Source: Aerosticca soli (GTDB lineage: Bacteria > Pseudomonadota > Gammaproteobacteria > Xanthomonadales > Rhodanobacteraceae). From it: DNA of 64,000 nt. The DNA lies in the NCBI RefSeq assembly GCF_003967035.1, contig NZ_AP018560.1:395001-459000 (forward strand), given 5' to 3'. The notes under the pieces are model-generated. The model saw only the letters and a list, made by a program, of their open reading frames with translations. It was not told the DNA's origin and ran no database searches. The position numbers were made by a program, and so were the translations under genes. Shown in pieces: positions 26,962 through 35,790 of this stretch (the first letter of the stretch is position 1; each line of letters begins with the position of its first letter).

Positions 26962-27264
26962 TCAATCCTCGTCGCGGCGCTCGCTCATCGGCGCCTGCCG
27001 GGCTCCGGCCAGCATCGGCCCCACCGCCAAGGTCTCGCCCGGCGGCAGCTGCAGATGCCAGCCCTGCTCGCGCAGATGGGCCAGTACGAGGCGGCTGTCC
27101 TCGTGCGGCAGCTGGCGGCGCTCGTCGAGATCGACCTCGAGCACGAAACGCAGGTCGCCGAGCAAGAGCGCCAGGGCTTCGGGCAGCACGGTGAAGTCGT
27201 CGCGCGCGAGCAGCCACACGTAGGTGTCGCGCTTGTGCTGACTTGCATAGACGTAGCAATGCAT
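26962..27264 (-). CDS. YcgL domain-containing protein
   Basis: A 100-residue small protein of the YcgL family (DUF709). It starts MHCYVYASQHKRDTYVWL and contains the conserved FTVLPEALALLLGDLRFVLEVDL segment, ending in an acidic, arginine-rich tail. The family is widespread in gammaproteobacteria, with no proven reaction; in relatives the gene often lies near RNase D. The ATG at 27264 gives the family start, seven codons inside a longer possible frame. It is divergent from the fadL-like gene; the 185-bp gap should hold both promoters. Confidence 0.85.
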   Translation of the reverse strand: MHCYVYASQHKRDTYVWLLARDDFTVLPEALALLLGDLRFVLEVDLDERRQLPHEDSRLVLAHLREQGWHLQLPPGETLAVGPMLAGARQAPMSERRDED

Positions 27265-27449
27265 GGCGGCTGACTCCGGTGGCATGGTTCGAGCTTATCG
27301 ACGCGATGTCGCGGTCGAGTGCATAAAATGTTGCAACGATCCTTGCATGGTTTCCGGTTGCTCGGCACAGTGCGCGCACCCGGGCGTCAAACAAGCGTAT
27401 GAAACCGGTGACGTTGCGTTACGTCCTGCCCAATATCAAGGAGCCTTCC

Positions 27450-28404
27450 ATGTCGCACTTTGCTTCCCATCGTCGGTCGCTGATGTTGACCGCCCTTGCG
27501 CTGGCCACCGCCATGGCCCTGCCGCAGGCGGGTCACGCGAGCGCCTTCCAGCTCAAGGAGAACAGTGCCAAGGGCATGGGGCGTGCCTATGCCGGCTCCA
27601 CCACGGCCGGCGGCGATGCCTCGGTGGTGGTCAACAACCCGGCGGCGATGACGCTGCTGGACGGTACCTATTTCCAGGCCGACTTGAGTGCCGTCAATTT
27701 CAGCGCCAAGTTCCACGGCAGCGCGCAGGATGCGCTGGGCCGGCCGATCGGCGGCGGCCTTGGCGGCGATGCGGGCACCACGGTGCCGGTGCCGGCCTTC
27801 TTCATCGCCACCAAGATCGCCGACCGCTGGCACCTGGGTCTGGGCTTCAGCGTGCCGTTCGGCTTCAAGACGGACTACGACAACGACTGGGTCGGCCGCT
27901 ACAACGCGATCAAGTCCAAGTTCCAGTCGCTGGATGCCACCCTGTCGGCCTCCTACGACGTCACCGATGCCTTCACGCTCGGCGTGAGCGCGATCGCGCA
28001 GAAGACCTCCGCCGAACTCACCTCGGCGGTCAATTTCAATACGGTGGCGCTGGGCCTGGCACAGCAGGGCGTGCAGGCTGGCGCCTTGCCGCCGGCGTTC
28101 CTGCAGCAGGTCGGCCTGCTGGTGCCGCCCGGCAGCGACGGCTACGCCAAGATCAAGGGCGACGACTGGGATTACGGCTGGCAGGTCGGCGCGTTCTGGA
28201 AGATCAGCCCGCAGGACCGTCTGGCGCTGAGCTACCGCTCCAAGATCGACCACAAGCTGGACGGCACCGGCAACTTCAAAGTGCCGACCAACGTCGCCGT
28301 GTTGCTCGGCAGCCCGCTGGTCGCGCCGCTGCTGGCCGGCGCGGGTGGCGTGCCGTTCACCCACAGCGGCGGCACCGCGGCATTCACCACGCCGGCGGTG
28401 CCAG
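27450..28404 (+). pseudogene. fadL-type outer-membrane transporter, 3' truncated and joined to aldehyde dehydrogenase
   Basis: The gene opens normally: AAGGAG lies 7 bases before the ATG at 27450, a signal peptide (MLTALALATAMALPQAGHA) precedes SAFQLKENSAKGMGRAYAG, and the FadL hatch with NNPAAMT follows. Strand patterns continue for about 317 residues up to GTAAFTTPA. There the homology stops in mid-barrel and the DNA switches to the middle of an aldehyde dehydrogenase gene in another frame. FadL proteins are usually 420-480 residues, so about 100-150 are missing, including the last barrel strands. The frame stays open for kilobases by chance, so no quick stop marks the damage. The product should be non-functional. 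Confidence 0.8.
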
Positions 28405-29790
<1,386 letters not shown>

Positions 29791-29897
29791 GCACCATGCG
29801 GCCGTTTGCCCCTTCAATGGACATCCCAGTCACACGCCAGATGCAATGCCGGAACCGACAGGCAGGGGACGAGGGCAACCGCACGCCACACACGGCG

Positions 29898-29920
29898 GCA
29901 TGTCGCGTGATGCGACATGC
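29898..29920 (+). promoter_or_regulatory. 9-bp inverted repeat over the TonB receptor start
   Basis: A perfect inverted repeat, GCATGTCGC and GCGACATGC, with a 5-base spacer. The proposed ATG at 29910 falls in the spacer, so in mRNA the start codon would sit in a hairpin loop; as DNA it could be an operator. It is the only obvious signal in the 119-bp gap after the aldehyde dehydrogenase. Confidence 0.4.
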
Positions 29921-32339
29921 CCGTGGCGGTATCTTGTCCGGATACTGGCTGGAACGCCCCGTCGCGCTGGTCGACAAAGCGGTCGTGCTGCTGTCCGCGA
30001 TGCTGCTGCCGTGTGTGGCCCTGGCCGACCAGCCGGTGCAGCAGTTGGGCGAAGTCGTGGTGGTCGGCGTGACACCGTTGCCGGGGTTGGGCGTTCCGCT
30101 GGCGCAGATGCCGCTTAACGTGCAGGTCGCGCAGGCCGACGATCTGGTACAGATCCACGGCCAGTCGATCACCGACCTGCTGCAGCGGGATTTCCAGGGC
30201 GTCAACCTGACGCAGTCGCAGGGCAATCCGTGGCAGGCCAACCTGTATTTCCACGGCTTCACGCTGTCGCCGCTGCAGGGTTCGCCCTCGGGCATGTCCA
30301 TCTACTTCGATGGCGTGCGTCAGAACGAGCCGTTCGCCGAGACGATGAACTGGGATGCGATTCCCGATTTCGCCATCCGCAATCTTGCCCTGATCCCCAG
30401 TTCCAACCCGCTGTATGGACTCAACACGCTGGGCGGCGCCCTGGTGCTGACCAGCAAGAGCGGTTTCACCGATCCAGGCGGCTCGTTCGATGTGTCTGGC
30501 GGCTCGTGGGGCCGCATTCAGGCCGACGCAGACTTCGGCGCGCACGGCCACACGCTGGGCATCTACGCCGGCGTGGGCAGCGACTACGAAAGTGGCTGGC
30601 GCGACCATTCGTCTAGCCGGGTGCAGCAAGGCTTCGTGCGGCTTGACTGGCATCCTGACGACGCCACCGCGGTCGCGCTGAGTTGGCTGGGCTCGCACGG
30701 CCGGCTGTTCGGCACCCAGACCATTCCGGTCGAGTGGGCCGACACGCCGAAAACTGCTTTCACCTGGCCGGACTATTTCACCGACAACCTCAACCAGTTC
30801 ACCTTGCGCGGCACGCGCGAGCTGGGCGGCGGCTGGTCGCTGCAGGCGTCAGCCTACCTGCGTATCTCGCAAAGCCGAAGCTTCAACAGCAACACCAACG
30901 ACTACGATGAATATGACCCGGCTCGCGATGGCCCACTGGGCTACACCGCGAACGGGCCGTTCGATCCGGATTCGGTCGGCCAGTATTACTACTCTGGATT
31001 GACACCGGCCTACGACCCCAGCAACCCAGGCGCGACGATCAACAACGTGCCGGCCTCTAACGTGCTTGGCAACGTGCACACGCGCGGCTATGGCAGCTCG
31101 CTGCAGGTGGTGGACGACGGGCAGCTGGGCAGCCACGACAATCGCTTCACCATGGGCGTCAGCCTCGACGCCGGCAGCAGCCGTTTCACCCAGTATGGCC
31201 AGCCGGCCTATTTTCCCTACGACATCGCATGGCGCGGCGACAGCATCGGCTTGCTGCCTTTCGCGTTCGACCCGATGACGGCGGCCGACACTGGCACACG
31301 CAGTTACGGCTTGTATTTCCTCGACGTGCTGGCGTTGACCGATGCCGTACACGTCAGCGCCGGCGCCCGCTACGACCACAGCCGGGTCGTCGTGAGCGAC
31401 CTTTCGGGCGACGAGCCAAACATCAATGGACGCAACAGCTTCCACCGCTTCAATCCCAGTCTGGGCGTGACCTGGGCGCTGACACCCACCTTCGGTGCCT
31501 ACCTCAACTACGACGAGGGTATGCGTACACCCACGCCGATCGAGCTGGAGTGCGCCGATCCGGCCGCGCCCTGTGCGTTGCCAAATGATTTCACCGGAGA
31601 CCCGCCGCTGAAGCCGGTGATTGCGCACACGTTGGATGGCGGCCTGCGAGGCACGCTGGACGACGGTCGGCTGCACTGGAACGTCTCGCCGTATTACAGC
31701 CGCGTCACCAACGACATCCTCACCATCTACACAGGCGGCAGTTCGCGGGGCTATTTCGCTAACGTCCCGAAGACGGTGCGCAAGGGCGTCGATCTCGGCC
31801 TCGGCGGTCAGCTCGGCCAGCTCGAATGGCAGTTCAACTACAGCTTGGTCGACGCCACCTACGGTGCCTCATTCGATGAGCAGAGTGGCGACAACTCCAG
31901 CGCCGATGACGACGGTGTGATCCGGGTGCGCAGCGGCAACCGTATCCCCGGGATCCCGCGGCACATGGCCACGCTGGCCGGTCAATACCATTTCACGCCG
32001 CGGTGGTCGCTTGGCGCCAACCTGCGCGCCTATTCGAGCCAATACGGGACGGGCGATGAGAATAACCAGGACGTGCACGGCCCGCTGCCCGGCTACGCGC
32101 TGCTTGATCTCGACCTGCACTGGCATCCAGTGCCGAAGCTCACGCTGTTCGTGCAGGTGCAGAACGTATTCGACCGGCATTACTTCGTCAGCGGTCAGCT
32201 CGGCCACGACGTGTTCGATACGCCGCAGCGGCTGATCGACGTCGATGGCCCGGGCACTTCGACCCAATTCGTGGCGCCGGGCGCGCCGCGCGCCTGGTTC
32301 GCTGGTTTCCAGTACGACTTCGGCTCGGGGCGCGACTGA
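29910..32339 (+). CDS. TonB-dependent outer-membrane receptor (first of the PQQ cluster)
   Basis: About 809 residues. A long N-region leads to the hydrophobic signal AVVLLSAMLLPCVALA, then a plug domain (LVQIHGQSITDLLQRDFQGVNL, NLYFHGFTLSPLQG, GLNTLGGALVLTSKSGF) and a 22-strand barrel ending in the aromatic tail WFAGFQYDFGSGRD. Such receptors import scarce metals or organic ligands across the outer membrane with TonB energy. The start is uncertain; an ATG at 29817 is in frame too. It lies immediately before the PQQ dehydrogenase gene group, so uptake of a lanthanide chelate, PQQ or a substrate is a reasonable but unproven idea. Base composition is less GC-rich than in the upstream dehydrogenase. 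Confidence 0.85.
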   Translation: MRHARGGILSGYWLERPVALVDKAVVLLSAMLLPCVALADQPVQQLGEVVVVGVTPLPGLGVPLAQMPLNVQVAQADDLVQIHGQSITDLLQRDFQGVNLTQSQGNPWQANLYFHGFTLSPLQGSPSGMSIYFDGVRQNEPFAETMNWDAIPDFAIRNLALIPSSNPLYGLNTLGGALVLTSKSGFTDPGGSFDVSGGSWGRIQADADFGAHGHTLGIYAGVGSDYESGWRDHSSSRVQQGFVRLDWHPDDATAVALSWLGSHGRLFGTQTIPVEWADTPKTAFTWPDYFTDNLNQFTLRGTRELGGGWSLQASAYLRISQSRSFNSNTNDYDEYDPARDGPLGYTANGPFDPDSVGQYYYSGLTPAYDPSNPGATINNVPASNVLGNVHTRGYGSSLQVVDDGQLGSHDNRFTMGVSLDAGSSRFTQYGQPAYFPYDIAWRGDSIGLLPFAFDPMTAADTGTRSYGLYFLDVLALTDAVHVSAGARYDHSRVVVSDLSGDEPNINGRNSFHRFNPSLGVTWALTPTFGAYLNYDEGMRTPTPIELECADPAAPCALPNDFTGDPPLKPVIAHTLDGGLRGTLDDGRLHWNVSPYYSRVTNDILTIYTGGSSRGYFANVPKTVRKGVDLGLGGQLGQLEWQFNYSLVDATYGASFDEQSGDNSSADDDGVIRVRSGNRIPGIPRHMATLAGQYHFTPRWSLGANLRAYSSQYGTGDENNQDVHGPLPGYALLDLDLHWHPVPKLTLFVQVQNVFDRHYFVSGQLGHDVFDTPQRLIDVDGPGTSTQFVAPGAPRAWFAGFQYDFGSGRD

Positions 32340-32479
32340 TGCCGAGCCTGGGTCCACGTCATCGTCACATTGGCGGCTATGACCGGGCACGGTGCGCTTT
32401 GTCGTAGGGCACGGCGGCGTCGGCATCACCAGCGGCTCAGCCAAGGCAACGCCGCAACCACGCGGGGGAGAATCACCGA

Positions 32480-32820
32480 TGAATCACGAGACGGCATCAC
32501 CACGGCAACATCAACAGCACTTCCGGTCGCGGCATTGGCATTACCGACGACGATCAAGGTCGGGCATGCGGTATCAACCACCTGCCGCAAGGCATCTGCG
32601 CGGCGACCAGCAAGCTCAAGCCAGTCCTCAGCCGCAACCGCGACGATCTATCCGAGAGTTCGTACACCAAATCCAACGGCGGCGTCACCGCCGGTATTAC
32701 GCGCTCACCAAGAGCGTGACGCTCAGCATCGAGCTTTCGCAAACCCGTTCCCGCTCCTACGGCGAGACCGACCACCCCAGACAGAGCGACGCCTCAGCTG
32801 GCGGCAGCCTGTTCTTCTGA
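32480..32820 (+). pseudogene. Degraded outer-membrane beta-barrel gene fragment with frameshift
   Basis: The 517-bp gap between the TonB receptor and the PQQ dehydrogenase holds a decayed coding remnant. One frame reads RGIGITDDDQGRACGINHL ... SSYTKSNGGVTAGI and stops at 32717. A frame offset by one continues the same sense as YALTKSVTLSIELSQTRSR and SDASAGGSLFF up to the stop at 32818. The two join at about 32693-32698 if a single T was lost (GTATTAC from GTATTTAC). The alternating pattern and the final Phe look like the end of an outer-membrane barrel protein, perhaps a transporter. The N-terminal part is missing or scrambled. I do not recognise the exact family. Confidence 0.5.
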
Positions 32821-32856
32821 CCTGCACTGCAACCTGCGCACGAGAGAGGAATCGAC

Positions 32857-34557
32857 ATGAAATCACGTTCATGGCATCGACACACCGCATTGTTTGTCGC
32901 ACTGCTCGCCTTTTCGGGCGGTGCCTTGGCTGCGGATCAATACGAACCGGTGACTAACGCGCGCCTGATGAAGGCCGCCAGTGACCAGGGTTGGCTGATG
33001 TATCGCCGCGACTATGCCAGCTCCGGCTATGCGCCTTTCGACCAGATCAACGCATCCAACGTGACCGGCCTCAAGCAGGTCTGGGACTACCAGACCGGTT
33101 TCCAGCAGGGCCACGAGGCGCCGCCGGTGGTCAATGGCAACTACATGTTCATCACTACGCCCAAGGACGAACTGCTCGCCTTCGAGGCCAGCAGCGGCAA
33201 GCTGTTATGGAAATACCAGCATGATCTTTCGCACGTCGGCCTGAAAACGGTTTGCTGCGACGTGGTCAATCGTGGCGTCGCGCTATATGACAAAAACGTC
33301 TACATGGCCACGCTGGACAACCGGGTGGTGGCGCTGGATGCGAAGACCGGCAAGGTGCAATGGAGCAAGCAGCTGATGGATCCAGACTTGGGCTATGCGA
33401 TGACGCTGGCGCCGCTGATATTGCAGGGCAAGGTCATCGTCGGCGAATCCGGCGGCGAGTATGGCGCACGTGGCTTCATCGAAGCGCTGGACGCGAAGAC
33501 CGGCCATCAGGTGTGGCGGCGTTACACCATCCCGGCGCCGGGCGAACCTGGTGGTGAAACCTGGCCCAAAGGCGCCTATAAGACCGGCGGCGGTGGGGCC
33601 TGGCTCACTGGCAGCTATGACGAGGTCACCGACACGCTGTTCTGGGGCGTGGGCAATCCCAGCCCGTGGCTGGCCAAGCTGCGCCCGGGCGATAATCTCT
33701 ACACCGATTCGGTGCTGGCGCTGGATCCAGCCACCGGAAAGATCAAGTGGCACTTCCAGTACACGCCACATGACACTTGGGATTACGACGGCACCAATGA
33801 GACGGTGCTCACCGACATCAACTATCAGGGCAAGTCCTACAAGGCGATTGTCAGCGCCAGCCGCAACGGTTGGTTCTATGCCATCGATCGCACCAACGGC
33901 AAGCTGATCTACGCGAAGAAATTCGCCACGGCCACCTCGGTCACGGGTGTCAAGGATGGCCGGATGGTCACCGATGCTTCGTTGTATCCCGACGTGGACA
34001 AGGAGATCTTCACTTGCCCAAGTTTCCTGGGCGGCAAGAACTGGTGGCCGATCTCGGTCGACCCGCAGACCCACATGGCCTACGTGCCGACCCTGCACTC
34101 CTGCATGACCATGAAGGGGACCACTGTCGGCTACAAGGCCGGCCTGCCGTTCCTGGGCGAGACCTTCAACGTGGTAGCCGACCCGGCGTTCAAAGACACC
34201 TGGGGGGCGGTGCAGGCCATCGACGTCAACACCGGCGATCAGGTGTGGAACTTCCCGTCCAAGCTGCCATGGAACAGCGGCATGCTGACCACGGCCGGTG
34301 GTCTGGTGTTCTCCGGCGGTGCGGACGGCCATCTGTACGCGTTCGATGCCAAGACTGGCAAGGTGCTTTGGAAGAGTCCGGAACTTTCCTCGGGCATCGA
34401 AGGGGTGCCGAGCACCTGGGTGGTCGACGGTAAGCAATACGTGGGTGTGTATGCCGGCTGGGGCGGCGCCACCCCGATCTGGGGCGGTGACATGGCCAAG
34501 GATCCGGCAGTCGCCAACATCCCAACCGGCGGCCATTTGTACGTCTTTTCACTTTGA
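32857..34557 (+). CDS. PQQ-dependent alcohol dehydrogenase with lanthanide-type metal site
   Basis: A 566-residue periplasmic quinoprotein with signal peptide (FVALLAFSGGALA). It has the eight-bladed propeller tryptophan motifs (ALDAKTGKVQW, AFDAKTGKVLWK), the vicinal disulfide CC at 133-134, and the catalytic Asp at 309 in WDYDG. A second Asp lies two residues later (311). In known enzymes this extra Asp marks the lanthanide-dependent XoxF/PedH group; calcium enzymes carry Ala or Ser there. It would oxidise an alcohol to an aldehyde and pass electrons to a cytochrome c, for which the next gene codes. The substrate (methanol, ethanol or larger) is not clear. GAGAGGAA lies upstream of the ATG. 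Confidence 0.88.
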   Translation: MKSRSWHRHTALFVALLAFSGGALAADQYEPVTNARLMKAASDQGWLMYRRDYASSGYAPFDQINASNVTGLKQVWDYQTGFQQGHEAPPVVNGNYMFITTPKDELLAFEASSGKLLWKYQHDLSHVGLKTVCCDVVNRGVALYDKNVYMATLDNRVVALDAKTGKVQWSKQLMDPDLGYAMTLAPLILQGKVIVGESGGEYGARGFIEALDAKTGHQVWRRYTIPAPGEPGGETWPKGAYKTGGGGAWLTGSYDEVTDTLFWGVGNPSPWLAKLRPGDNLYTDSVLALDPATGKIKWHFQYTPHDTWDYDGTNETVLTDINYQGKSYKAIVSASRNGWFYAIDRTNGKLIYAKKFATATSVTGVKDGRMVTDASLYPDVDKEIFTCPSFLGGKNWWPISVDPQTHMAYVPTLHSCMTMKGTTVGYKAGLPFLGETFNVVADPAFKDTWGAVQAIDVNTGDQVWNFPSKLPWNSGMLTTAGGLVFSGGADGHLYAFDAKTGKVLWKSPELSSGIEGVPSTWVVDGKQYVGVYAGWGGATPIWGGDMAKDPAVANIPTGGHLYVFSL

Positions 34558-34571
34558 GCAGAACTTGGACC

Positions 34572-35783
34572 ATGAAACAACATTCTTTGCGTTGTTCTCT
34601 GTGGAAAGGAGTCCTCGCAATCGCCGCCGTACTCGTGTACGGCGGCACCGCGAGAGCCGCCGATGTGACCCTGTGCGTGGACAAGAGCAGTCCCAGCGCA
34701 CCCATGGATCGACGCCTCGCCGAAGCCGTCGCGCAGCACGAAGGCGCGGTGCTGAATCTGCACTATTTCGACGGTAGCGGGGATGACGATGGTTTCGACA
34801 TGGGGGATTTCGTCAAGTTGGCCGCGCACTGCGACCTGGTGCTCGGTTTCCCGGTCGATGCCGACGCCCGCAGTGTCCCATCTGGTCTGCGGATGACCGA
34901 ACCCTATGGCCATACTGGCTTCGTACTGGTCACGCCACACGGTCGTGCGCATGGTTCGCTGGCGCAGTTGCCCCCGGGCACCAGAGTGGCCGTTACCTAC
35001 CAGACCATACCCAACCTCTACTTCGCCGATCATCCCGGCCTGCAGGCGGATGTCGAACTGAGCGATACCGCATCACTGCAGGCACTGCAAACCGGCAAGG
35101 TCGACGCGGCCATGCTTTGGCAACCGACCGTGGCAAGTTACTTGGCCGCGCATGATCTTGCCCGTCGCTACGACGTGCACGAGTTGAACGAACCCCACGC
35201 GCGCTTCAACCTGGTGGCGCTCTATGACGAAGCGCACGCGGCGGAGGCACGACGCTTCGAACTGGCGGTGGCGAAGATGGCCGCTTCGGGCGAACTGGCG
35301 CGTACGCTGGCGCCCTACGCGCAAGCCGGTAGTGCGACGCCGGACCGGCGCGCCGGGATGACCGTGAATCCGTGGCGGCACACGGCCAGCCGTACCTGCG
35401 ATGCGACCAGGGGCAAAGGTAATAAAAGCAAGGGCAAGGGCCATCTTCCGGCGCTGTACACCCAGGCACAGGCGGATAGTGGCAAGCAGAAGTTTCTGGA
35501 TAACTGCTCGCGCTGTCATGGCCGTGACCTCGCCGGCATAGCCGGGCCTGCGCTGAAGGGGCCGAACTTCGCTTCGCCCTCCATGCACTTCACCGTCGGT
35601 GACATATTCACCATCGTGTCGCAGAACATGCCTGCGACCCAGCCGGGCAGCCTGCCGCAGCAGGACTACGTGGAGATCATGGCCTTCCTGCTGCAACAGA
35701 ACGGCTATCCGGCCGGCTCCACACCGTTGACCTACGAAGCTGCAAAGCAGTCGAAGGCGAACTTCGTCTATCACGGGGATTGA
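34572..35783 (+). CDS. Fusion of XoxJ-like periplasmic binding protein and XoxG-like cytochrome c
   Basis: A 403-residue protein that begins 14 bp after the PQQ dehydrogenase stop. After a signal peptide (AIAAVLVYGGTARA), residues 25-255 form a substrate-binding-protein fold (DVTLCVDKSSPSAPMDRRLAEAV, TEPYGHTGFVLV, ALQTGKVDAAMLWQP), like XoxJ/MxaJ. A Lys/Gly-rich linker near residue 285 leads to a monohaem cytochrome c domain with CSRCH at 312-316 and a likely Met ligand at 353 (QNMPA). XoxJ and the cytochrome XoxG are normally separate proteins next to the dehydrogenase; here they form one chain. It is the likely electron acceptor and activator of the dehydrogenase. No stop or frameshift separates the halves. 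Confidence 0.8.
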   Translation: MKQHSLRCSLWKGVLAIAAVLVYGGTARAADVTLCVDKSSPSAPMDRRLAEAVAQHEGAVLNLHYFDGSGDDDGFDMGDFVKLAAHCDLVLGFPVDADARSVPSGLRMTEPYGHTGFVLVTPHGRAHGSLAQLPPGTRVAVTYQTIPNLYFADHPGLQADVELSDTASLQALQTGKVDAAMLWQPTVASYLAAHDLARRYDVHELNEPHARFNLVALYDEAHAAEARRFELAVAKMAASGELARTLAPYAQAGSATPDRRAGMTVNPWRHTASRTCDATRGKGNKSKGKGHLPALYTQAQADSGKQKFLDNCSRCHGRDLAGIAGPALKGPNFASPSMHFTVGDIFTIVSQNMPATQPGSLPQQDYVEIMAFLLQQNGYPAGSTPLTYEAAKQSKANFVYHGD

Positions 35784-35790
35784 GGGAGAA

